This document shows, piece after piece, positions 1-6,007 of a DNA stretch of 6,278 bases. The translations under genes and the position numbers were made by a program. The DNA is taken from positions 1-6,278 of the forward strand of contig QHXH01000237.1 of the NCBI GenBank assembly GCA_003222855.1, written 5' to 3'. The notes below the pieces were generated by a model. The model saw only the letters and a list, made by a program, of their open reading frames with translations, did no database searches and had not been told where the DNA came from. Origin of the DNA: Acidobacteriota bacterium. Lineage in GTDB: Bacteria > Acidobacteriota > Blastocatellia > Pyrinomonadales > Pyrinomonadaceae. Numbering within the stretch: position 1 is the stretch's first letter; each line of letters begins with the position of its first letter.

Positions 1-255
1 ATCGACGAAGTCGCAGGGCAGATGATCGCGTTGCTCTCCGGACCATTGTGGCTGCCGACTTGGTGGAGTGTTCTCACCGCATTCATTCTGTTTCGGGCAT
101 TCGATATCTGGAAACCTTATCCGATTCGCAGGCTTGAGGCACTTGAATCCGGATTAGGGATCATGGCTGACGATCTTCTGGCGGGAGTCTATGCTTTGAT
201 CGTAAACTCGCTACTGATTGCCGGATATTTATTGATGTTTGCTGCACGTGGATAA
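1..255 (+). CDS. pgpA: Phosphatidylglycerophosphatase A, C-terminal part (5' end outside window)
   Basis: The frame is open from base 1 (first codons read I-D-E-V-A-G-Q) to a TAA at 253-255, giving 84 residues; the gene starts upstream of the window, and the ATG at 22 is internal. PgpA is an inner-membrane phosphatase that dephosphorylates phosphatidylglycerophosphate to phosphatidylglycerol. Three family signatures are visible in the right order: DEVAGQ at the left edge, FRAFDIWKPYPIR in the middle, and GIMADDLLAGVYAL near the end. The acidic residues of the DE and DD motifs are the ones expected at the metal-dependent active site. Hydrophobic stretches flank these motifs and the C-terminus ends in a membrane segment (about LIVNSLLIAGYLLMF). 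E. coli PgpA is about 170 residues, so roughly half is seen here. No frame damage is visible. The assignment is firm; only the N-terminal half is unknown. Confidence 0.93.
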   Translation: MDEVAGQMIALLSGPLWLPTWWSVLTAFILFRAFDIWKPYPIRRLEALESGLGIMADDLLAGVYALIVNSLLIAGYLLMFAARG

Positions 256-381
256 GATCGCCGGGCCTGCGCGCCTGCAAAGTGTTGGAAAGTATTACTT
301 GTTCGATACCGAAGGGTGCTGGATGCGGTAGGTGTTCATTTCGGCCTAATCCTCTTTTGTTCCCAGGCTAAAGGTAAAGCA

Positions 382-570
382 ATGGAAAATGATAGACGTA
401 AGCGAGAAGGTAACGGTCAGGAGCGCAAAGATGACGCGACGGATTCGCGCACCCTGGATGAAATTGAAGAGCGAGAGAAACTTCCCGCCGACAGTACAAA
501 TTCGCCGGTGCCCGCGCCCGACGAAGGCTCGGGCCGCGCTTCTGATGATGAACCCGACGCACTGATCTAA
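382..570 (+). CDS. Small highly charged hypothetical protein, probably disordered
   Basis: This 62-residue protein is not recognised. It is almost entirely polar: a basic start (MENDRRKREG), a mixed-charge middle with a short possible helix (TLDEIEEREKL, about residues 24-34), then a Pro/Ser/Asp/Glu-rich tail ending in DALI. There is no signal peptide, membrane segment or Cys, and the composition suggests intrinsic disorder. I chose the ATG at 382 because AAAGG at 370-374 sits 7 nt before it. The same frame stays open to a GTG at 316, but that would add an uncharged, hydrophobic leader with no good ribosome site. The stop is only 9 nt before the GTG of serA, so the two are probably co-transcribed and perhaps translationally coupled. 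It could be non-coding, since it is short and of low complexity, but its frame is clean and its position is operon-like. Confidence 0.55.
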   Translation: MENDRRKREGNGQERKDDATDSRTLDEIEEREKLPADSTNSPVPAPDEGSGRASDDEPDALI

Positions 571-579
571 GAACCAAAC

Positions 580-1506
580 GTGACAGAGAAACCATTACGC
601 ATCCTTATTGCTGACGACGTAAGTGACAGCGGCCTGCAGCCGCTGCGCGATGCCGGCTTTATTGTCGAAAAAAGAACCGGTCTCTCGCGCGAACAGCTGC
701 GCCAGGAATTATCAGCTAGCGCGGGCCTGATTGTCCGGAGTGAGACAAAAGTCACGCCGCATTTGCTTGAAGCGGCCAATGGTCTGCGCGTCATTGGCCG
801 CGCCGGAGTTGGCGTTGACAATATTGATGTGGCGGCGGCGACTGCGCGAGGCATCGTTGTGATGAATGCGCCCGATGGAAATACCATTACGACGGCCGAA
901 CACACCATCGCTTTGTTGGTTGCGCTCGCGCGGCGCGTTCCTCAAGCAAACAGCAGTTTGAAATCCGGGAAGTGGGAGCGGAAGAATTTCATCGGCACTG
1001 AATTGCTGGGAAAGACGCTCGGCATCATTGGCCTGGGACGGATTGGGCGAGTCGTCGCCGATCGCGCTCGCGCTCTTGGCATGAAAATCCTCGCCTATGA
1101 TCCTTTCGTCGCCCCTGAACAGGCTCGCGATTTGGAAATCGAAACTGCGTCTTTCGAAGATGTGGTGATGCGTAGTGACTTTTTGACGATTCATACACCG
1201 CTGACCGCGGAGACGCGCGGGATCATCGGCCCCGACGCGTTTGCGAAGATGAAGCAAGGCGTACGCGTTATCAATTGTGCCCGCGGCGGTCTGGTTGATG
1301 AAGCCGCGCTGTATCAGGCAATCAAATCCGGCAAGGTGGCTGGCGCCGCGCTCGACGTTTTTGATCAGGAACCGCCCCCGGCGGATCACCCTTTGCTCTC
1401 GCTTGACGAAGTAATCGTGACGCCGCATCTCGGCGCGTCTCGCCTTCACCGTCGCCGAACAGATGCGAGATTATCTGCTCACCGGCGCTCTGCGTGGTGC
1501 GGTTAA
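580..1506 (+). CDS. serA: SerA N-terminal fragment: substrate- and NAD-binding domains with frameshifted tail
   Basis: This 308-residue frame starts at GTG 580; no strong Shine-Dalgarno is visible, so coupling to the gene ending at 570 is plausible. Residues 1 to about 97 are the N-terminal part of the substrate-binding domain (RAGVGVDNID at 74-83). From about 100 onward is the Rossmann NAD-binding domain, with GLGRIG at 151-156 and the acidic Asp174 (AYDPF) expected to bind the adenosine ribose. The catalytic set of 2-hydroxyacid dehydrogenases is complete: Arg235 in INCARGGLVDE, Glu264 in FDQEPPP and His283 in TPHLGAS. After Ser287 the sequence becomes an unrelated, Arg/His-rich 21-residue tail that ends at TGA 1504-1506. 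The product would lack the helix that closes the substrate-binding domain, plus the ASB and ACT domains. Some short dehydrogenases of this family work without ASB and ACT, but losing the closing helix makes activity doubtful. Confidence 0.7.
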   Translation: MTEKPLRILIADDVSDSGLQPLRDAGFIVEKRTGLSREQLRQELSASAGLIVRSETKVTPHLLEAANGLRVIGRAGVGVDNIDVAAATARGIVVMNAPDGNTITTAEHTIALLVALARRVPQANSSLKSGKWERKNFIGTELLGKTLGIIGLGRIGRVVADRARALGMKILAYDPFVAPEQARDLEIETASFEDVVMRSDFLTIHTPLTAETRGIIGPDAFAKMKQGVRVINCARGGLVDEAALYQAIKSGKVAGAALDVFDQEPPPADHPLLSLDEVIVTPHLGASRLHRRRTDARLSAHRRSAWCG

Positions 1507-2158
1507 TGTGCCGGCGCTAAGTGCGAAAGAGTCAGCGGCGCTCCAGCCGTATCTTGCGTTAGCTGAAAGCCTGGGCCGTTTTCACGCGCAGTTAACAAAC
1601 AGCGCCGTGCGTGAAGTTCGTCTGGAGTTCGCGGGAGAGTTGGTCGGGATTGACGCCGCGCCGGTCACCCGCGCATTTCTGGCCGGATTGCTGCGAGACG
1701 TTAGCGCGCGCGTTAACCTCGTCAATGCATTTCTGATTGCCGACGAGCGGCGGGTAGCAGTTACTACTTCTTACGTTCGTAGCGGCGACGTTGGGACCGC
1801 GATGCGAACGAAAGTAATAACTGAATCTGAGCAACAGTCAATCGCGGGTACCGTGTTCGGCATCGCGCAGGGCGAGCGCGAAGGGCGCATCACCGAGATC
1901 AACGACTTTCGCATCGAGGCGATCCCGCGCGGTTATATGCTGGTGATGCACAATCACGATGTGCCCGGTGTGATCGGGAGAGTTGGAACCATCCTCGGCG
2001 ATGCGGGCATTAATATCAGCGCGTTTCACCTCGGGCGCCGCGAGCGCGGCGGTGAAGCGATGGCCGTGATTCAAATCGATGCCGCCCTGGCTGAGCACAC
2101 TCTTGAACATGTGCGAGCGTTCGAACCAGTCATTTCGGCGCGCCAAATCGAGTTGTGA
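1463..2158 (+). CDS. serA: SerA C-terminal fragment: ASB and ACT regulatory domains
   Basis: This frame of up to 231 residues from ATG 1463 holds the rest of SerA. Residues 1-18 (MRDYLLTGALRGAVNVPA) are the end of the substrate-binding domain. About 20-150 match the allosteric substrate-binding (ASB) domain, with VNLVNA at 84-89 and SIAGTVFG at 126-133. About 158-231 form an ACT domain with the HNHDVPGVIG turn at 163-172 and GINISAFHLGR at 182-192. In long-type SerA the ACT domain binds serine and gives feedback inhibition. The frame is also open a little upstream of 1463 (AFTVAEQ), which shows it is a continuation and not a natural gene start. I see no ribosome binding site before 1463, so independent translation is uncertain. 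The intact ACT ending in a clean TGA at 2156-2158 argues for recent breakage. Confidence 0.65.
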   Translation: MRDYLLTGALRGAVNVPALSAKESAALQPYLALAESLGRFHAQLTNSAVREVRLEFAGELVGIDAAPVTRAFLAGLLRDVSARVNLVNAFLIADERRVAVTTSYVRSGDVGTAMRTKVITESEQQSIAGTVFGIAQGEREGRITEINDFRIEAIPRGYMLVMHNHDVPGVIGRVGTILGDAGINISAFHLGRRERGGEAMAVIQIDAALAEHTLEHVRAFEPVISARQIEL

Positions 2159-2164
2159 GCGAAT

Positions 2165-2323
2165 CAGGCATCCGATAGTGCCCTAATTTGAAATTCTCTG
2201 CGCTACCTCTGCGATCTCTGCGACTCTGCGGTGAGCTTATTGAACCGAGGACTCACCGCCGAGACGCTGAGGACGCCGAGATTACGCAGAGAAGAACCGA
2301 ATTGGGTCACTGCCAGGCATCCG
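2165..2323. repeat. MITE-like palindromic repeat with flanking 10-bp direct repeats
   Basis: A perfect 10-bp direct repeat, CAGGCATCCG, lies at 2165-2174 and 2314-2323. Between them is a 139-bp imperfect palindrome (2175-2313). Its core arms are 2196-2235 and 2252-2291; they match at 31 of 40 positions as inverted repeats around a 16-nt loop. The symmetry continues outward less perfectly, to AGTG at 2177-2180 against CACT at 2308-2311. The left arm contains CTCTGCG four times at roughly 9-nt spacing. Translated, the + strand gives a repeat-type peptide (HRRDAEDAEITQRR) of a kind I recall as scattered spurious ORFs in many bacterial genomes. The structure suggests a non-autonomous inserted element with a target-site duplication. 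Transcribed, it would form a long hairpin after serA and ahead of the next gene. Confidence 0.7.
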
Positions 2324-2397
2324 CAAGATTTTACAACTCCAATCTCGAATTTAATCCGTCCTTAGGGTAAACTCCCGCAGCTTATTTCAGCCCAATT

Positions 2398-2402
2398 GGG
2401 AG
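2398..2402 (+). promoter_or_regulatory. Ribosome binding site fixing the GTG start at 2410
   Basis: GGGAG at 2398-2402 (within GGGAGAG) lies 7 nt before GTG 2410. This is the best Shine-Dalgarno match in the window and supports that non-ATG start for the membrane protein. Confidence 0.6.
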
Positions 2403-2409
2403 AGTTAAC

Positions 2410-3702
2410 GTGGCCGAATCATCGGCGAAGGGCGAATCTATCCAAGCTGCCGGGCCTGCTAATCCAGAGCCGGTAAAGCCGGCGCGCCAGAGAATCGATT
2501 CAATCGACTTGCTGCGCGGCATCGTGATGGTAATCATGATGCTGGACCATACCCGCGACTTTATACACTCGGGTGCACTGCTGTTCGATCCTCTCGATCT
2601 TTCGAAAACGACAGTCTGGTTGTTCCTTACTCGCTGGATTACGCATTTCTGCGCGCCGGTGTTTGTGTTTCTCGCCGGCACGGGAGCGTACCTGCGATAT
2701 GCGCGCGGGAGCAGCAAACGCGAACTCTCACGCTTTCTCATCAGTCGCGGCGTCTGGCTAATCATTCTGGAATTCACGGTTGTCAGGCTCGGCGCTTTCT
2801 TCAATTTGGACCCGAGATTTCTTTTGTTCCTGCAGGTCATATTTGTGATCGGCTTTTCGATGATTGTGCTCGCCGGCCTGATCCATGTGCCGCTTAAGGT
2901 GACCGCGGCGTTTGGCCTGCTGATGATCGCCTTCCACAACATCCTGGATAAATATCCGGTTCAGCGGTGGCAGGGTCCGCAGAGTCCAGTGCCAAGTTGG
3001 GGCGCGAAGCTGTACATGCTGCTTCACCAGCCCGGAATATTTCCCATCGGGCCGCACTTTCCCAGCCCGCTGGTCTTTATTTTGTATCCACTGATTCCCT
3101 GGATCGGAGTGTTGGCCGTTGGTTATGCGTTCGGCGTGCTCTATCAACAAGATGCAAGGCTGCGCAAGCGTTGGCTATTAATTATCGGCGGCATCGTAAC
3201 CTTGCTGTTCACCTTGATCAGAGCAGTCGATAAGTATGGCGAGCCCTTGCACTGGTCGCGTCAGAAGAATGTGGTTTTCACGATCTTATCTTTCATCAAT
3301 ACGACCAAGTATCCACCCTCGCTCGATTATTTGTTAATGACGCTCGGCCCGGCGATCCTCGCACTCGCGCTTTTCGAAATTAGCGCAGGCCCACAACCGG
3401 GCAAATCAATGCTTCGCAATTTCTTCGTCACCTTTGGACGCGTGCCACTTTTCTTCTATATCCTGCAATGGTTCACCGCGCACACGATCGCCATTCTGCT
3501 TCATCTTGCTTTCGGCAAGCCTGTGCACTGGCTGTTCCAGACGCCGATAGATTGGTTCACTCATCCGCCGGCCGGCAACGGTTTCAATCTGATTGTTGTT
3601 TACGTCAGTTGGATTGCCGGCGTGTTTCTGTTGTATCCGTTGTGCAAATGGTTTGCCGGTGTTAAGAAACGGCGGCGTGATTGGTGGCTGTCTTATTTGT
3701 GA
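2410..3702 (+). CDS. DUF1624/HGSNAT-catalytic-like multi-pass membrane protein
   Basis: This 430-residue integral membrane protein resembles the bacterial DUF1624 family, which is related to the catalytic domain of the lysosomal heparan-alpha-glucosaminide N-acetyltransferase. A polar N-terminal stretch (1-30) precedes RIDSIDLLRGIVMVIMMLDH (28-47), the family's opening motif. His47 in the DHTRDF motif is a candidate acyl-transfer residue by analogy only. Other family signatures are HFCAPVFVFLAGTGAYL (79-95), NTTKYPPSLDYLLMTLGP (297-314), TFGRVPLFFYILQ (341-353) and a basic, aromatic tail (KKRRRDWWLSYL, 419-430). I estimate 9-11 transmembrane helices. The likely role is transfer of an acetyl group across the inner membrane to an envelope glycan, but no substrate is known for the bacterial proteins. 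It starts at GTG with a strong ribosome site. The YceI gene follows after 49 nt on the same strand. Length and motifs look complete. Confidence 0.85.
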   Translation: MAESSAKGESIQAAGPANPEPVKPARQRIDSIDLLRGIVMVIMMLDHTRDFIHSGALLFDPLDLSKTTVWLFLTRWITHFCAPVFVFLAGTGAYLRYARGSSKRELSRFLISRGVWLIILEFTVVRLGAFFNLDPRFLLFLQVIFVIGFSMIVLAGLIHVPLKVTAAFGLLMIAFHNILDKYPVQRWQGPQSPVPSWGAKLYMLLHQPGIFPIGPHFPSPLVFILYPLIPWIGVLAVGYAFGVLYQQDARLRKRWLLIIGGIVTLLFTLIRAVDKYGEPLHWSRQKNVVFTILSFINTTKYPPSLDYLLMTLGPAILALALFEISAGPQPGKSMLRNFFVTFGRVPLFFYILQWFTAHTIAILLHLAFGKPVHWLFQTPIDWFTHPPAGNGFNLIVVYVSWIAGVFLLYPLCKWFAGVKKRRRDWWLSYL

Positions 3703-3751
3703 TTGTCGATGATGTAGTTACTGTTTCGATTTCAAAGAGAGATATGACGGT

Positions 3752-4393
3752 ATGAGACATTACCTGATAGTAGTTTTGCTAACCTCCGCCGCGCTGCTTA
3801 GCTACGGATGCGCTAATCCGGCGGCCAACAAACCGAAGGCGGCGGTGGGAAACGCAGCGCCGGAATCAAACACAGCCAAGCCTGCCGGCGGCGAGACGCT
3901 GGCGATCACGCCCGTAAACTCGAAAGTGGAGTTCGTGGCAGCGAAGGTGACCAGAAGTCACAACGGCTCGTTCAAGCAATTTGGCGGCACGATCGATTTG
4001 CTGAATAATGATCCGCAGCAGAGCATAGTTTCAATTGCGATCGATACTTCGTCGGTCGTTACGGATGAAGATCAACTAACCGGGCATCTGAAGACTGCTG
4101 ACTTCTTCGACGTCGCTAAGTATCCGAAAGCGACTTTCGTTTCGACCAAGATCGAGCCAGCCACCGCGAACGGCGCCACGCATTCCGTGACCGGCAATTT
4201 TGATTTACATGGAGTAAAGAAATCGATCAGTTTTCCGGCGACGATTCAGATTACGCCTACCAACGTTTCGGTGAATGCCGACTTCGCCATCAATCGAAAA
4301 GACTTTAGCCTTAACTATCCCGGCAAAGCCGACGATCTGATCCGCGATGGTGTGGTCATAAAGCTAACACTCAATGTTCCGCGTAAACCTTAG
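3752..4393 (+). CDS. YceI-family lipoprotein
   Basis: This 213-residue protein has a lipoprotein signal: a short basic start, a hydrophobic core (about 5-16) and the lipobox L-S-Y-G-C, with Cys20 as the predicted lipidation site. Ala at +2 suggests outer-membrane sorting in a Gram-negative. An Ala/Pro/Asn-rich linker (21-48) leads to a YceI domain (about 50-211). Typical YceI features are VEFVAAKVTRSHNGSFKQFG (59-78), HLKTADFFDVAKYPKATF (112-129), GNFDLHGVKK (148-157) and FAINRKDFSL (178-187). YceI proteins are lipocalin-like beta barrels that bind polyisoprenoids or related amphiphiles; the ligand here is unknown. The ATG at 3752 follows a GAGAGA stretch by about 10 nt; the ATG at 3744 only opens a three-codon frame (M-T-V-stop) overlapping this start. 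It lies 49 nt after the DUF1624 gene and may be in the same operon. Confidence 0.9.
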   Translation: MRHYLIVVLLTSAALLSYGCANPAANKPKAAVGNAAPESNTAKPAGGETLAITPVNSKVEFVAAKVTRSHNGSFKQFGGTIDLLNNDPQQSIVSIAIDTSSVVTDEDQLTGHLKTADFFDVAKYPKATFVSTKIEPATANGATHSVTGNFDLHGVKKSISFPATIQITPTNVSVNADFAINRKDFSLNYPGKADDLIRDGVVIKLTLNVPRKP

Positions 4394-4448
4394 GTCGTTG
4401 CTGTGCTACGCTGAACGCCGTTCCAAGATCTTTAGACGGATGTTTCGA

Positions 4449-4486
4449 GTCGGTCTACTGCCCGACCGAGCGGGAGTAGCCCGCTC
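4449..4486. other. Three overlapping, partly exclusive hairpins before the ATP-grasp gene
   Basis: Three stems can form in this 38-nt stretch. The first is GTCGG 4449-4453 with CCGAC 4462-4466. The second is CTACT-g-CCCG 4455-4464 with CGGGAGTAG 4471-4479 (9 pairs, one bulged G). The third is GAGCGGG 4468-4474 with CCCGCTC 4480-4486 (7 perfect pairs, 5-nt loop). The middle stem shares bases with both others, so it excludes them. No run of T follows, so this is not a canonical intrinsic terminator. It could be a small interspersed palindromic repeat, a Rho-dependent 3' end of the YceI transcript, or a switchable leader of the gene at 4510. Confidence 0.45.
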
Positions 4487-4509
4487 CTAAACGATTACTC
4501 TGGAAATAT

Positions 4510-5862
4510 ATGGTCAGCGACGCGGTCACTCATTACCACGAACTCCTCAACGATCGCGATTTGGCGAGAGAGTCGCTGGCAATGCTCGATGAAGGTCTCG
4601 AGCGCGCGAAGTTAATCTTCGGCGGCCGGCGACTGTCGCCGTATCTGCGGCCTCACTTTGTCGACGAAGGTGACTTTACACAAGTTGTTCGCGTTTGCGA
4701 GACAGTCTGGGGCGCCATCGAAAAAGTGAAGGATGCGGCAGTTGCAAACGAGTCGCTGCTGGCTGAGCTTGGCCTGACTGAAATTGAGCGTGAGCTGGTG
4801 AAAATCGATCCCGGATATCGCGCCGTTTCACCAACTGCTCGCCTGGATTCCTTTTTGACTGACGAGGCTTACAGCTTTGTCGAGTTGAACGGTGAGAGCC
4901 CGGCCGGTATCGCATACGCGGACGCAGCCTACGAGATATTTGAACAGCTTCCGGTCATGAAGCGTTTCGCCGAGAGGTACAACGTTCGCCGATTCGAGGG
5001 GCGGCGCCTGATGCTGAAAGTGCTGGTCGATTGTTATGAAGAGTTTCTCGGCCGCAAACCGCAGCGGCCGCCTCAGATCGCCATCGTCGATCTCAAGGGC
5101 ATGCCGACGCAAAAAGAATTCGAGTTGTTCCGCGAGTACTTTGAAGCGCAAGGTTACCCTTCGATCATCGCTTCACCGGATGAACTTGAATTCAGCGATC
5201 ACAAGCTGCGGGTTCGTGATTTTCAAATAGATATCGTTTACAAGCGCCTGCTGGTCAATGAATATCTCCCGATCGTGAACCAGCACCCGGCCTTGCTTGA
5301 TGCGTATCGGGCTGGCGCGATCTGTATGGTTAACAGTTTTCGCTCCAAGATCATTCACAAGAAGGCACTGTTTGCGGTGCTCACCGATGAGCGCCATAAG
5401 TCGCTGTTCAACTCAAACGAGGTACAGATGATTGCCGGACACGTTCCCTGGACGCGGCGCGTGCGGGCCGGCAAGACGGACTACTTTGGAGAACCGATCG
5501 ATTTGCTCGAGTTCATTGGTGAGCAGCGCGACCGGCTGGTACTGAAGCCGAATGATGACTATGGCGGCCATGGAATTTACATCGGCTGGAACATTGACGA
5601 GATTGGCTGGGACGAAGCTCTGCACAATGCGCTGGCGAACGGCGATTATTTGGTCCAGGAACGGGTGCCTACTGCACGCGAGAATTTTCCGGCGATAACA
5701 AAAGATGGAGCGATTCAATTCGCCGAGCAGCTCGTCGATCTCGATCCATTGCTCTTCAACGGCAAGGTTGGCTCGGCTTTCACTCGTCTCTCTTCAAATG
5801 AGTTGGCGAATGTTTCGGCCGGCGGTGGCATGGTGCCGACCTTTGTGATCCGCAGGAAGTGA
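4510..5862 (+). CDS. Circularly permuted ATP-grasp family ligase, substrate unknown
   Basis: This 450-residue soluble protein resembles circularly permuted ATP-grasp proteins related to glutathionylspermidine synthase, which join a carboxylate to an amine through an acyl-phosphate using ATP. The N-terminal helical part (1-110) includes FGGRRLSPYLRPHF (37-50), a degenerate form of the family's FG-RPL-LRP-F pattern. Further motifs are FVELNGESPAGIAYAD (123-138), DIVYKRLLVNEY (241-252), VLKPNDDYGGHGI (344-356; Lys346 and the Gly-rich loop probably hold the ATP phosphates), LVQERV (381-386, possible adenine hinge), DLDPLLF (410-416, possible Mg ligands) and the closing NVSAGGGMVPTFV (434-446). 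No membrane segment or signal is seen. ATG 4510 has only a weak TGGA upstream. No alpha-E or transglutaminase partner gene, frequent beside some relatives, is present. Function in peptide, polyamine or cofactor ligation is inference; fold assignment is fairly sure. Confidence 0.8.
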   Translation: MVSDAVTHYHELLNDRDLARESLAMLDEGLERAKLIFGGRRLSPYLRPHFVDEGDFTQVVRVCETVWGAIEKVKDAAVANESLLAELGLTEIERELVKIDPGYRAVSPTARLDSFLTDEAYSFVELNGESPAGIAYADAAYEIFEQLPVMKRFAERYNVRRFEGRRLMLKVLVDCYEEFLGRKPQRPPQIAIVDLKGMPTQKEFELFREYFEAQGYPSIIASPDELEFSDHKLRVRDFQIDIVYKRLLVNEYLPIVNQHPALLDAYRAGAICMVNSFRSKIIHKKALFAVLTDERHKSLFNSNEVQMIAGHVPWTRRVRAGKTDYFGEPIDLLEFIGEQRDRLVLKPNDDYGGHGIYIGWNIDEIGWDEALHNALANGDYLVQERVPTARENFPAITKDGAIQFAEQLVDLDPLLFNGKVGSAFTRLSSNELANVSAGGGMVPTFVIRRK

Positions 5863-5872
5863 CGTGCGTAGT

Positions 5873-6000
5873 GGACCGTCAGTACCGGAAGGAATGGCGA
5901 CCGGATTGTCAGTAGTTAGACCCGAAGGGTCGTTATGCAATAGCCGCGACCGTAAGGTCGTGGTCAAGGATAGTCAGCAATCAAATAACGCCCGTAGGGC
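5873..6000. repeat. REP/BIME-like array of hairpins and GGANNGTCAGY motifs
   Basis: Three copies of GGANNGTCAGY occur in the same orientation at 5873-5883, 5903-5913 and 5968-5978. Between and after them are small hairpins: GACCC-gaa-GGGTC (5919-5931); CCGCGACC-gtaa-GGTCGTGG (5944-5963, eight pairs with one G-T, and a loop that is GNRA-type as RNA); and GCCC-gta-GGGC (5990-6000). A degenerate CCGG pair (5885-5888 and 5901-5904) sits between the first two motifs. The array fills the gap between the ATP-grasp stop (5862) and the transposase stop (6008-6010 on the - strand). REP sequences beside Y1 transposases have this general look, so it may be the transposase's DNA substrate or the element's end. 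The hairpins might also end transcription from both sides, although no T-tract is present. Confidence 0.6.
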
Positions 6001-6007
6001 CGGCACG

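Larger units (their letters stand above)
580..2158 (+). pseudogene. serA: D-3-phosphoglycerate dehydrogenase, long ASB/ACT type, broken by internal deletion
   Basis: Read as one gene, this is the enzyme that oxidises 3-phosphoglycerate to 3-phosphohydroxypyruvate, the first step of serine synthesis. The 5' part reads in one frame up to TPHLGAS (codons ending at 1440). The 3' part resumes in the +1 frame at AFTVAEQMRDYLLTG (from 1442). Long-type SerA proteins normally have about eight more residues between these points (a T-x-E-A-Q-x-x-V pattern). Restoring 23 nt makes the whole locus 1602 nt, or 534 codons, close to the roughly 530 residues of actinobacterial-type SerA. No slippery heptamer is visible at the junction, and conserved residues are missing, so programmed frameshifting is unlikely. 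Both halves otherwise look well preserved, so the lesion is recent or is an assembly artefact. The two resulting reading frames are listed separately. Confidence 0.85.

Noticed and set aside
316..381. An upstream GTG start for the small charged protein
   Set aside because: It adds an uncharged hydrophobic leader without a good ribosome site; AAAGG correctly spaced before ATG 382 is the better choice.
712..1449. A 245-codon - strand ORF antisense to serA
   Set aside because: The + strand encodes all SerA motifs. The antisense peptide is Arg/His/Asn-rich with no recognisable family, typical of a shadow frame.
1432..1465. Programmed ribosomal frameshift joining the serA halves
   Set aside because: No slippery heptamer is visible, and a simple +1 shift would still leave about eight conserved residues missing.
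2188..2370. A 60-codon + strand ORF in the serA-DUF1624 gap
   Set aside because: It is the chance translation of the palindromic repeat; both arms and the loop are read through, and the peptide is the familiar repeat-type 'HRRDAEDAE' sequence with no protein-like features.
2382..2942. A 186-codon - strand ORF over the DUF1624 gene
   Set aside because: It is opposite a clear membrane-protein gene and has no recognisable motifs.
3744..3755. Three-codon leader ORF (M-T-V-stop) overlapping the yceI start
   Set aside because: The TGA overlaps the ATG as in coupling, but a frame this short is expected by chance and has no ribosome site of its own.
4468..4490. Rho-independent terminator for yceI
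   Set aside because: The 7-bp GC stem is good, but it is followed by CTAAACG with no T-run.
5873..6000. CRISPR array
   Set aside because: Repeat units are short and degenerate, spacing is irregular (30 and 65 nt), and no cas genes are seen.
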